From the NCBI GenBank assembly GCA_955652345.1, contig CATPBV010000177.1:1-8949 (forward strand): a DNA stretch of 8,949 nt. Reading direction: 5' to 3'. Positions within the stretch are counted from its first letter, which is position 1. Each line of letters begins with the position of its first letter. Position numbers and translations under genes: made by a program. The notes below the pieces were generated by a model that made no database searches, had not been told where the DNA came from, and saw nothing but the letters and a program-made list of their open reading frames with translations. The DNA is from an uncultured Solirubrobacteraceae bacterium (GTDB taxonomy: Bacteria; Actinomycetota; Thermoleophilia; Solirubrobacterales; Solirubrobacteraceae). Positions 1 to 5,514 of the stretch are shown one piece after another.

Positions 1-353
1 ACTTCATCGTGGAGGTCGCGCCTCACGGCGGACCGCCGCTCCACGTACACCACCACCAAGAAGAAACGATCCACGTGCTGAGCGGCCGCTTCAAGCTCAG
101 AATCGGCGAACAGCCACGCATCCTCGAGGAGGGCGGATTCGCCAACCTCCCCGCCGGCCTACCGCACGCGTTCCTGAACCTGACCGATCAGCCCGCAGAG
201 ATCATCGTCGTCTACACACCCGGCGGCGGACACAAGTTCTACGAAGAGCTCGGACCCGCGACCAGAACCGCGAATCCTGACCGCGACGCGGTCGCAGCCA
301 TCTTCGAACGCCACGGCATGACCCTCCTCGGCCCGCCGCTGAGCCTCGACTGA
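1..353 (+). CDS. Cupin-domain protein, 5'-truncated by the window edge
   Basis: This is the C-terminal part of a small single-domain cupin. The reading frame is already open at position 3 and reads FIVEV upstream of the first GTG at 9, so the true start lies outside the window. Both cupin metal-site motifs are visible. Motif 1 is the stretch with H-x-H, a third His, Glu four residues later and Gly six after that (HVHHHQEETIHVLSG). Motif 2 is the G-x5-P-x-G-x2-H-x3-N pattern (GGFANLPAGLPHAFLN). The three His and one Glu are the expected metal ligands, so the domain looks intact. About 35 residues follow the barrel, containing a possible short helix. Cupins of this shape include dioxygenases, isomerases and sensors, and nothing here fixes a substrate. 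The stop is TGA at 351-353. Confidence 0.88.
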   Translation, partial: FIVEVAPHGGPPLHVHHHQEETIHVLSGRFKLRIGEQPRILEEGGFANLPAGLPHAFLNLTDQPAEIIVVYTPGGGHKFYEELGPATRTANPDRDAVAAIFERHGMTLLGPPLSLD

Positions 354-356
354 CCA

Positions 357-404
357 CCCGCGATCGCTTTTCCCGCCGCGCGAGCTTCCACCCCGCGATC
401 GCTT
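357..404. repeat. Pair of 13-bp direct repeats containing GCGATCGC
   Basis: CCCGCGATCGCTT occurs at 357-369 and again at 392-404, starting just after the cupin stop codon. The core GCGATCGC is itself palindromic. The spacing between equivalent bases is 35 nt. The repeats could be binding sites or chance in GC-rich DNA; no function can be assigned. Confidence 0.5.
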
Positions 405-663
405 CGGCGACCAAGCAGCCACCAGCATGTCGACGGGCGGACGACCGCTCGGTCATGAATGCGATCGTCGAGGTCAACGTCCGCAGATGCGCGAGTAGGA
501 CGAGAAGGACGCCGGGATGGTCACCGGCCATCTGCTGCCCGTCGGGAAGCAGGAGTCTCGGTCTCCGAGATCCGAGCCGAGGCCCTCGTCCGGCCGCGAG
601 GGAGGCGACGGCTCCGTAGTTCGCGGGATGCCCTGTCCTTCCACCGCCGCCTCCCGCTGGGGT

Positions 664-710
664 ACCTCCGATCTGACGACGCCCTTCCGGGCCGTCGCCA
701 GATCGGAGGT
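664..710. repeat. Long near-perfect hairpin (20 bp stem, TTCC loop)
   Basis: The arms ACCTCCGATCTG (664-675) and CAGATCGGAGGT (699-710) are perfectly complementary over 12 bp. After one A·C mismatch (676/698) the stem continues with CGACG/CGTCG (677-681 and 693-697). After a single bulged C (692) it closes with CCC/GGG around a TTCC loop (685-688). No T-run follows on either strand, so it is not a standard intrinsic terminator. It sits in otherwise gene-free DNA. Candidates are a structured RNA element, a small palindromic mobile or REP-like unit, or a protein-bound palindrome. Confidence 0.75.
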
Positions 711-931
711 GGGTGCTGCGCGGTCCGGGGAGAATCGCTCGAACAACATTTGAGATTGGCTTGCTTGCTCAGCGTCGCGACGTAACGGCTCGGCGAAAGC
801 CATCAACGAGCGGAACGATCCAGATGTTTGACCCGTCAATGGCTTCCAAAACGCTTCCATCACCCCGGGGAAGGGGATGTGACCGATCACCACGACGCCC
901 AAACTGCCCGCTACCACACGCGATCCGTCAG

Positions 932-1004
932 TACCCCCAGCCGGATTCGAACCGGCGATCTCCTGCGTGAAAGGCAGGCGTCCTGACCGCTAGACCATGG
1001 GGGC
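932..1004 (-). tRNA. tRNA-Glu (anticodon UUC)
   Basis: Read on the minus strand, a complete 73-nt cloverleaf can be folded. The 7-bp acceptor stem is GCCCCCA/TGGGGGT, with a G·U pair at 1-72 as in other actinobacterial tRNA-Glu genes. The D arm is GTCTAGCGGTCAGGAC. The anticodon stem CCTGC/GCAGG encloses CTTTCAC with anticodon TTC at 969-971. The variable loop is 5 nt, and the T arm is GCCGG-TTCGAAT-CCGGC. The discriminator is A at 932. CCA is not encoded; the next bases are CTG, so the tail must be added enzymatically, as is common in Actinomycetota. A TACAAT box lies a few bases upstream. All stems pair well, so the gene should be functional. Confidence 0.97.
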
Positions 1005-1016
1005 CGGATCCGTTTC

Positions 1017-1022
1017 ATTGTA
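1017..1022 (-). promoter_or_regulatory. -10 box of the tRNA-Glu promoter
   Basis: The minus strand reads TACAAT here, five of six matches to the bacterial -10 consensus, 12 nt before the first base of the tRNA. That spacing puts the start of transcription only a few bases ahead of the mature 5' end, which is usual for tRNA genes. No convincing -35 hexamer is seen 16-18 nt further upstream. Confidence 0.55.
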
Positions 1023-1103
1023 TGGAGGGGGTTCCTGAGCGCCGGCGCGGGGACTCCGGTGGCGGCGGGCGGAGCGACCCCCCGACGCTGGGACACTCTC
1101 GAC

Positions 1104-1991
1104 ATGTTTGAGTTGCGGGCATCGAGCGCTGGGGACGCCGAAGACGTGCTGCGTGTGCTGGCTGCGCGTGACCTCGCCGACTTCGGGGTCCGAGATCACA
1201 CGCGCGAGGAGGTGCTCGACCAATGGCGTAGGCGAGATTTCGACCCGGCGTCGCACGCAACCGTGGCAGTGGACGGCGGCGTCGTAATCGGGTACGCCGC
1301 ACTCTTTGAGCCGGGAGCGCTGGCGTTCGTCGACCCCACGTCTCAGGGTCTCGGAGTCGGGACCGCGCTCCTTTCCTGGACGGAGAGCCGCGCCCGCGAC
1401 CTCGGACGCGAGACGGCCCGGCAGCGGGTCGCTAGCCGGAACGATCCCGCGCACGCGTTGCTGCTCGCCGCCGGCTACCGCCTCGCGCGCGCGATCAAGC
1501 GGATGGGGCGGCGCACCGCGGACGTTCCGCCAGCGCCGCCGCCCCCGTCCGGCATCGCGCTCGCCCCGCTCGACGTCGATCGCGATGCAGAAGCGCTGCA
1601 CGAGGCCGACGATCGTGCGTTCGGCGGCAATGCCGACTACGAGCCGATGCCCCTCGCATCGTTCTACGACGAGCACCTCGCAAGCCCAAACCTGGATCCG
1701 GAGCTGAGCCGGGTTGCCCGGCGCGGACACAAGATCGTGGGATTCGTGGTCTGCCGAAGGCAACCTCGGGGCAAGGGCTATGTCGACCTGCTCGCGGTAG
1801 ATCGCGCCGAGCGAAGTATCGGGCTTGGCAGAGCGCTGCTGCTGTCGGCGTTCGAGGCGATTGCCAGGGCAGCGTTGAGCGAGGCTTGGCTCGAGGTCGC
1901 GTCGGACAATCCCGTCGCTCTGCGCCTCTACGCGCGAGCCGGGATGACATCGCTGACCGAGAGCGCCGTCTTCGAGAAGCCCCTGAGGTAA
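1104..1991 (+). CDS. Tandem GNAT-family N-acetyltransferase
   Basis: This is a 295-residue protein of two fused GNAT folds, which transfer an acyl group from acyl-CoA to an amine. Domain 1 (about 1-138) carries the pyrophosphate-binding signature QGLGVG at 81-86 and the later NDPAHALLLAAGY segment. A proline-rich linker (141-148) leads to domain 2 (about 150-295). Domain 2 has RSIGLG at 237-242 and the classic ASDNPVALRLYARAGM at 266-281. Both CoA sites therefore look complete, whereas in many tandem GNATs one half has decayed. The ATG at 1104 is chosen because MFELRAS is a normal first GNAT strand. An in-frame GTG at 1059 would add 15 low-complexity residues; neither start has a strong ribosome binding site. 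The architecture recalls mycothiol synthase (MshD) and antibiotic or peptide acetyltransferases, but no substrate can be assigned. The gene is monocistronic and divergent from tRNA-Glu. Confidence 0.88.
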   Translation: MFELRASSAGDAEDVLRVLAARDLADFGVRDHTREEVLDQWRRRDFDPASHATVAVDGGVVIGYAALFEPGALAFVDPTSQGLGVGTALLSWTESRARDLGRETARQRVASRNDPAHALLLAAGYRLARAIKRMGRRTADVPPAPPPPSGIALAPLDVDRDAEALHEADDRAFGGNADYEPMPLASFYDEHLASPNLDPELSRVARRGHKIVGFVVCRRQPRGKGYVDLLAVDRAERSIGLGRALLLSAFEAIARAALSEAWLEVASDNPVALRLYARAGMTSLTESAVFEKPLR

Positions 1992-2303
1992 GGCAGCCCG
2001 CGACGGCGTCAATTGGACACCCGTCCGGTGCGCCGCGAAGTCCCTTCAGTCTTCAGCCGATGGCTTCGATAAGCACGATGTGACGCCTTGCATCTCCCAG
2101 GCGCTTTCGCCCGCCAAGGGCCCGTGGTCTTGGCTGGCGCGTGCGGGAGAGGAGCGGTGCCGGTCTCGAGGCCCCGAGCGCCACGGGCGATCGCATCACC
2201 TGGAACTGGCGCCTGCCCGCCGCGGACACGTGACCGGACCCGCCCGAGGACCGGTCCCGCCAGCGCGCTACTCGCTCCACGCACCCTCAAGGAGGATCGA
2301 TCA
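1992..2303. other. 312-nt leader/intergenic region before the secreted repeat protein
   Basis: No gene is recognisable. The frame of the following gene stays open upstream to an ATG at 2088, but the extra residues are Arg/Pro-rich and would bury the signal peptide, so they are unlikely to be translated. The region contains a 10-bp palindrome GGACCGGTCC (2248-2257) and an overlapping GACCGG...CCGGTC hairpin (2232-2237/2251-2256). It ends in a strong ribosome binding site. I looked for riboswitch signatures such as glycine or c-di-GMP aptamer cores and did not find a convincing one. Confidence 0.45.
2289..2295 (+). promoter_or_regulatory. Ribosome binding site fixing the start at 2304
   Basis: AAGGAGG is a full match to the anti-Shine-Dalgarno complement, 8 nt before the ATG at 2304. 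It decides the start in favour of 2304 over the in-frame ATG at 2088. Confidence 0.85.
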
Positions 2304-3359
2304 ATGAAGAGACTCAGGCTCGCTGCGGCCACGCTTGTGTTGGCTGTACCGGCGAGTGCGATCATCGTTGCGCCGAGCGCTCTCGCGCAATCGCACCCGG
2401 TGCATCATCGGCACCATCACGCCAAGCACCACCAGAAGGCGCACACCGTGTCCTTCTACGCCCGAGTCGTTCGCGCGAGCTCGCACGGGCTGGTCGTGCG
2501 CACGCTGAACGGCAGGACGCTTACGTTCTCATCGAAGCAGCTAAGGCAACGGCATCACGCCGGCGTCGCAAGGCTCGGTGCGCAGGGAGGCACGCCGCAG
2601 GTGGTCATCAACATCCTCGGACTCCAGCCGGGAGTTGAGGTACAGATCACCGAGACGACGGACGCCAACGGCAACGTGACGATCACGATCACGCTCGTGT
2701 CGCAGACCGGCCAGCAATCCGCATCCGGGGCGGTGACCGAGGTCGACAGCGACGCGTTCATGGTCCGGACCAGCGATGGGAGCGACATGCGCTTCCACAT
2801 GGCGGCTGACGCGCTCTCGAACCTCAACCTCTCGAGCTGCAACACCGTCGACGTCACCTACCACCAGGACGCCGGCATGCTGATCGCTGACACGGTCAAC
2901 ATAACCGGAAGCTCGACCTCCGGGGACTGCGCCCCGACAAGTGACGCGACCGGGAGAATTACGGCCGTGTCGTCCGACAGCATCACCATCAGCACCGACT
3001 CCGGTCCACTGACCGCGAGCGTCGACCCGTCCTCGGGCTTGACGGATGGCTTCCAGGTCAGCGATCTCGTCGACGTGACCTATACCCAGAACAGCGACGG
3101 TTCGATGACCGCGACCGATGTCGAGTTCGTCGAGGAGGAGACGGCCGGTCAGGTGACCGCCGTCACCACCTCGGGCAACGGCGGAAGCGTCACGATCGTC
3201 GACGACAACACCGGGCAGTCGGAGACATTCGTCGCCGGCACAAACGGCGTTCAGATCAATTCTCACGCGTTCAATGGCGTATCGGTCGGTGACCATCTCG
3301 ACATCTGTTACCACGAGTCCGCGGGGCAACTGGTAGCCGACACGGTTACCGTGCAGTAG
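2304..3359 (+). CDS. Secreted His-rich protein with four DUF5666-like repeats
   Basis: This 351-residue protein is exported. It has a Sec signal peptide with MKRLR, a hydrophobic stretch at 6-23 and a likely cleavage after Ala28 (ALA-Q). Residues 31-47 form a histidine cluster (9 His in 17 residues, HPVHHRHHHAKHH...), a possible metal-binding tail. The rest is four degenerate beta-rich units at about 52-132, 142-200, 217-275 and 282-350. Each follows the scheme G-x-V/I-T-x-V, a strand ending in a hydrophobic-threonine stretch, then D-x-V-D-V-T-Y and G-x-x-x-A-D-T-V. This matches the DUF5666 type of periplasmic/extracellular repeat, whose function is unknown. There are three cysteines (179, 209, 335). 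The mature part is acidic and Ser/Thr-rich, and there is no membrane anchor or sortase motif, so release to the outside is likely. The gene has a strong ribosome binding site and its own terminator, and appears monocistronic. Confidence 0.88.
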   Translation: MKRLRLAAATLVLAVPASAIIVAPSALAQSHPVHHRHHHAKHHQKAHTVSFYARVVRASSHGLVVRTLNGRTLTFSSKQLRQRHHAGVARLGAQGGTPQVVINILGLQPGVEVQITETTDANGNVTITITLVSQTGQQSASGAVTEVDSDAFMVRTSDGSDMRFHMAADALSNLNLSSCNTVDVTYHQDAGMLIADTVNITGSSTSGDCAPTSDATGRITAVSSDSITISTDSGPLTASVDPSSGLTDGFQVSDLVDVTYTQNSDGSMTATDVEFVEEETAGQVTAVTTSGNGGSVTIVDDNTGQSETFVAGTNGVQINSHAFNGVSVGDHLDICYHESAGQLVADTVTVQ

Positions 3360-3382
3360 TCGCACACCGTTGAGTCGTTCGA

Positions 3383-3419
3383 CCGGCCCGGGGCGCCCAG
3401 TGCGGGACCCCCGGGCCGG
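3383..3419 (+). terminator. Hairpin terminator after the secreted repeat protein
   Basis: CCGGCCCGGGG (3383-3393) pairs perfectly with CCCCGGGCCGG (3409-3419), an 11-bp GC-only stem starting 24 nt after the TAG stop. The loop can pair further (CCC 3396-3398 with GGG 3404-3406). The tail CTCGTCTCG has few T residues, as in many high-GC terminators. It may also serve the convergent gene. Confidence 0.7.
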
Positions 3420-3440
3420 CTCGTCTCGTAGCCACTAGAC

Positions 3441-3464
3441 ACGCGACCGTGCGGCCGGTCGCGT
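3441..3464 (-). terminator. Hairpin directly after the GST stop codon
   Basis: ACGCGACCG (3441-3449) and CGGTCGCGT (3456-3464) form a perfect 9-bp stem with a 6-nt loop. On the minus strand the stem begins immediately after the TGA of the GST gene (3465-3467). No T-run follows, so termination efficiency is uncertain, but the position is what a terminator of this operon would have. Confidence 0.55.
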
Positions 3465-4061
3465 TCAGGCGGTTATCGGAACGTGCCCCGGCTGCGATGC
3501 GACCCGGTCGAGCCACGCTCGGACCGAGGGGTACGGCGAAAGGTCGAACCCGCCCTCGCCCGCTACGTGCGTGTAGGCGTACAGGGCGACATCGGCGATC
3601 GTGAAGCGATCGGCAACGAGGAACTCTCGGCCGGCGAGATGCCGCTCCATCGCGTCGAGCGCCGCATATCCGACCTTCCGCCGGGCGTCGAGCTCGGCCC
3701 GTGGGGCAGGCGCGGCAGCGTAGGCGACCCAGAACCTGACGACCGCGATATTTGGCTCATGGCTGTATTGCTCGAAGAACATCCACTGCAGCACCTTGGC
3801 TCGCTCGAAACGATCCTCCGGCAGGTATGACGTTCCGTCGCCGAAGTACCAGAGGATCGCCCCCGACTCAGCCAGTGGGCGGCCATCGTCGAGGACCAGC
3901 GTCGGAATCCGGAGAGCCGGATTCAGCTCGCCGAGCAACTCGGGCCGTCTCGAGCGATCGACGACGTCGATCTCCTGACGGGTGTACTCCACGCCGAGGT
4001 GGGCCAGCAGCAGCCTGACCTTGTAGCAGTTACCGGAGACCTGCGAGTTGAACAGCAGCAC
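3465..4061 (-). CDS. Glutathione S-transferase family protein
   Basis: This is a full-length 198-residue cytosolic GST-fold protein. The N-terminal thioredoxin-like domain (about 1-75) begins with MLLFNSQVSGNCYKVRL, where Ser9 and Cys12 sit at the usual catalytic position. The cis-proline is in RIPTL (Pro52), and the Glu-Ser pair that holds the gamma-glutamyl group of the thiol is at 64-65 (AESGAI). The all-helical C-terminal domain has the conserved N-capping/hydrophobic-staple segment DRFTIADVALYAY near 151-163. The GTG start at 4061 is chosen because the first beta strand begins there. Only five codons separate it from the in-frame TAG of the upstream gene, and the two are surely co-transcribed. 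Many actinobacteria make mycothiol or other thiols rather than glutathione, so the true cosubstrate is open. Confidence 0.93.
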   Translation of the reverse strand: MLLFNSQVSGNCYKVRLLLAHLGVEYTRQEIDVVDRSRRPELLGELNPALRIPTLVLDDGRPLAESGAILWYFGDGTSYLPEDRFERAKVLQWMFFEQYSHEPNIAVVRFWVAYAAAPAPRAELDARRKVGYAALDAMERHLAGREFLVADRFTIADVALYAYTHVAGEGGFDLSPYPSVRAWLDRVASQPGHVPITA

Positions 4062-4076
4062 GGGTGCGTCTGCAGC

Positions 4077-4430
4077 CTACGTGCGTGCGTCGCCGGCCGG
4101 TGAGCCGAGCTGCATCGCCCGCAGCCGCAGCAGCTCAACCAGCTCAGCACTGCGGTGAAACGGATCGGCGATCGGTGCCCCGCCATCCAATGGAAGGGCA
4201 GCCCGTAGCCGCCCGTCGACCTCGGCGACAAGCGCGCTACCCGCAGGCGCCTGCGCGGAGTCCAACTCGGCGAGCTCGCGCAGCGGACGCGCATCCGCGG
4301 GCGAGGCGTAGCGGAGCGTGACCCCACCGGTCAGCGCCTCGCTCCGTCGCCTGCCGTGGCCGGTCGCCGCCGCAGCCCGCAGGTCCCGCGCTCGCTCGTG
4401 GGCCATCAACAACGTCAGATCGGGAAACAT
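4077..4430 (-). CDS. Small protein with a partial GNAT-like fold
   Basis: This 117-residue protein is encoded just ahead of the GST gene. The ATG at 4430 (MFPDLTLLMAHERARDLRAAAA) is preceded by AAGGAGG (4437-4443) at 6 nt, which settles the start against an in-frame upstream GTG at 4472. Residues 1-30 form a basic amphipathic helix. Residues about 36-90 (VTLRYASPADARPLRELAELDSAQ...ALVAEVDGRLRAALPLDGG) look like the first strand, helix and beta hairpin of a GNAT domain. The Q/R-x-x-G-x-G CoA loop is missing and the chain ends soon after, so catalysis is unlikely. Short proteins of this kind recur in high-GC actinobacteria and are annotated as hypothetical. Function is unknown. It forms an operon with the GST and faces the CGNR regulator. 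Confidence 0.8.
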   Translation of the reverse strand: MFPDLTLLMAHERARDLRAAAATGHGRRRSEALTGGVTLRYASPADARPLRELAELDSAQAPAGSALVAEVDGRLRAALPLDGGAPIADPFHRSAELVELLRLRAMQLGSPAGDART

Positions 4431-4512
4431 CGCCCGCCTCCTTACTGCTTCGTCGCGTAACTGGCAAACCAATATAGCAGGTTACGTCACCGTCGAAGTA
4501 TGATAGGTGGTG
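4431..4512. promoter_or_regulatory. Shared divergent promoter region with an inverted repeat
   Basis: These 82 nt separate the GNAT-like/GST operon from the CGNR regulator and are AT-richer than the surroundings. On the plus strand TATGAT (4499-4504) is a five-of-six -10 box ending 8 nt before the ATG at 4513. On the minus strand TATATT (4476-4471) is a possible -10, with TTCGAC (4497-4492) as a weak -35 at a 15-nt spacing. The inverted repeat CGTAAC (4456-4461)/GTTACG (4481-4486) flanks the minus-strand -10 and is a candidate operator. These assignments are by eye. Confidence 0.5.
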
Positions 4513-5091
4513 ATGGCCGCGAAGGATCAACAAGCACCCGGCGAGCTCGAGCTCGTGCGGGCGTTCGTGAACACTGCCGAGCTCCAGCAGGACGAGGACG
4601 AGCTCGCGAGCGGTGCGGCGTTGGCGCGGTGGCTCTGCGACCACGGCCTCGGATCGCATGGCTTGCGCGCGTCGCGGGCCGACCTCGTCCGCGCGATCGA
4701 GCTTCGAGAGGCGCTCCGCGCGATCCTCCTCGCGCACAGCGAGGGATCTCCGGCGCCGCACGAGGCCTGGGAAACCCTCGATCAGGCCGCGTGCCGAGGA
4801 CGCCTGCGCCTACGCTTCGGCCCCCACGGCATGGCTGCGCTAGACCCAAACGCAGGCGGTGTGGACGGCGCTCTCGGCCGGCTCTTGGCGATCGTCCACA
4901 GTGCGATCGCCGAGGGCACCTGGTTGCGGCTCAAGGTGTGCCGCCAGGCCACATGCCAATGGGGTTTCTACGACCACACGAAGAACCAGTCGGGATCGTG
5001 GTGCACGATGGGCCTGTGCGGCAACCGCGCGAAGGCGCGCGCTTACCGAAGCCGGCAGAGGGAGGCTTCGGGCATTGGCGTCACTGGCTGA
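4513..5091 (+). CDS. CGNR zinc-finger, ABATE-domain putative regulator
   Basis: This protein of 192 residues has the standard two-part layout of the CGNR family. The N-terminal helical ABATE-type domain spans about 8-130 (ELVRAFVNTAEL..., with the central DLVRAIELREALRAIL helix). The C-terminal zinc finger has Cys143-x4-Cys148, then WC at 163-164 and C169-G-N-R, the motif that names the family, followed by a basic YRSRQR tail. Members are predicted DNA-binding, possibly stress-linked regulators; direct evidence in the family is limited. The ATG at 4513 is preferred; in-frame GTGs at 4507 and 4510 are alternatives. No Shine-Dalgarno at normal spacing is present. The -10-like TATGAT ends 8 nt before the ATG, which suggests a leaderless mRNA. 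It may control the divergent GST operon and itself through 4431-4512 (inference). Confidence 0.92.
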   Translation: MAAKDQQAPGELELVRAFVNTAELQQDEDELASGAALARWLCDHGLGSHGLRASRADLVRAIELREALRAILLAHSEGSPAPHEAWETLDQAACRGRLRLRFGPHGMAALDPNAGGVDGALGRLLAIVHSAIAEGTWLRLKVCRQATCQWGFYDHTKNQSGSWCTMGLCGNRAKARAYRSRQREASGIGVTG

Positions 5092-5134
5092 ACTCGCCGA
5101 CCGCCGTGCCAGCGCTCGAGGCGGCTCGCGGCGA

Positions 5135-5476
5135 TCAGATGACGAACCGCATCTTCGCCGGCATGCGCTCGACCCCGACTCGGTCGCGCGCCCTCACCTC
5201 GAAGGTGTACGTGCCCGGCTGCAGGTGCCGATAACGCTTCGGCGACCGGCACGACGCGATCGACGGATGGCGCCGGCCCGGTCCTACGAGCTTGCATTGG
5301 AACCCGGTGATCGCACCCGGTGTCTTGAAGCTGAAGGTCGCGTCGCCGGTGCGCCGGTGGACCTTGGCTCTGAAGATCTTCGTCCCCTTGGGTCGCCCCG
5401 TCCGAGCCGGACCGCGTCGTCGTAGGATCGCGCCGACGACCCAGGGGCAACCGATGAGTTCCTCCCTTGGCCGAGG
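5135..5476 (-). pseudogene. Start-less remnant of an Ig-like/fibronectin-like repeat protein
   Basis: On the minus strand a 113-codon frame is open between TGA at 5479-5477 and TGA at 5137-5135, but contains no ATG, GTG or TTG near its beginning. Its product is clearly protein-like: TKIFRAKVHRRTGDATFSF, then GFQCKLVGPG, SCRSPKRYRHLQPGTYTFE and VRARDRVGVERMPAKMRFVI at the end. This is the pattern of the bacterial Ig-like repeats with T-F-x-C-x-L, C-x-S-P-x-x-Y-x-x-L-x-x-G-x-x-T-F-x-V-R-A-x-D found many times in secreted proteins of Thermoleophilia. No signal peptide is encoded. A good AAGGGAGG (5468-5461) stands 5 nt before an ATC codon at 5455-5453, so either a start was lost by mutation or a rare ATC start is used. 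It is probably the decayed C-terminus of a larger surface protein. Confidence 0.6.
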
Positions 5477-5509
5477 TCATAAGCAAGCGAATCCACTACC
5501 AAGGGAGGA
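5460..5509 (+). promoter_or_regulatory. 11-bp inverted repeat covering the VOC ribosome binding site
   Basis: TCCTCCCTTGG (5460-5470) and CCAAGGGAGGA (5499-5509) are perfect inverted repeats separated by 28 nt. The right arm contains AAGGGAGG (5501-5508), the Shine-Dalgarno of the VOC gene, 6 nt before its GTG. In an mRNA that includes both arms, the left arm is an anti-Shine-Dalgarno and would close the ribosome site. Alternatives are an operator for a dimeric protein, or two opposed Shine-Dalgarno sites for divergent genes, since the left arm read on the minus strand stands before the Ig-like remnant. Confidence 0.55.
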
Positions 5510-5514
5510 CCGAA

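Larger units (their letters stand above)
354..931. other. Long intergenic stretch without a convincing gene
   Basis: These 578 nt separate the cupin gene from the tRNA-Glu. Several overlapping frames are open on both strands. None has a good ribosome binding site, a recognisable domain or the amino acid composition of its neighbours, and the longest (minus strand, 917 to 474) begins with an unsupported GTG. What the stretch does hold is structure: a 13-bp direct repeat near its left end, a 6-bp hairpin at 556-570, and a 20-bp hairpin at 664-710. It may be decayed coding sequence or may carry a structured RNA; I cannot decide. Confidence 0.5.

Noticed and set aside
474..917. 147-codon open frame on the minus strand directly downstream of tRNA-Glu
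   Set aside because: It has a GTG start without a ribosome site, no recognisable domain, and a Pro/Ser/Arg-rich second half of the kind produced by shadow frames in GC-rich DNA. It also runs straight through the 664-710 hairpin.
713..970. Plus-strand open frame ending inside the tRNA
   Set aside because: Its tail (PQPDSNRRSPA) is the well-known false translation of the antisense strand of a tRNA gene.
354..1004. Integration site or genomic island at tRNA-Glu
   Set aside because: No integrase, no second copy of the tRNA 3' end and no att-like direct repeat is visible in the window.
990..2012. 340-codon minus-strand frame over the GNAT gene
   Set aside because: It overlaps both tRNA-Glu and the clear GNAT gene and shows no motif; it is a GC-skew shadow of the third-codon pattern.
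2130..2230. Possible glycine-type riboswitch suggested by GCGGGAGAG
   Set aside because: The conserved CTCTCAGG half and the internal GCCGAAGG core are missing.
2088..2303. N-terminal extension of the secreted repeat protein from ATG 2088
   Set aside because: The strong AAGGAGG and signal peptide define the start at 2304; the extension is Arg/Pro-rich and would hide the signal peptide.
2541..3365. 274-codon minus-strand frame opposite the DUF5666 repeats
   Set aside because: Its Val/Asp/Arg-rich composition mirrors the repeats on the other strand; it has no domain, and the plus-strand gene has signal peptide, ribosome site and terminator.
5043..5486. 147-codon minus-strand frame overlapping the CGNR gene end
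   Set aside because: The neighbouring frame on the same strand encodes the recognisable Ig-like repeat; this one has no motif and overlaps the regulator.
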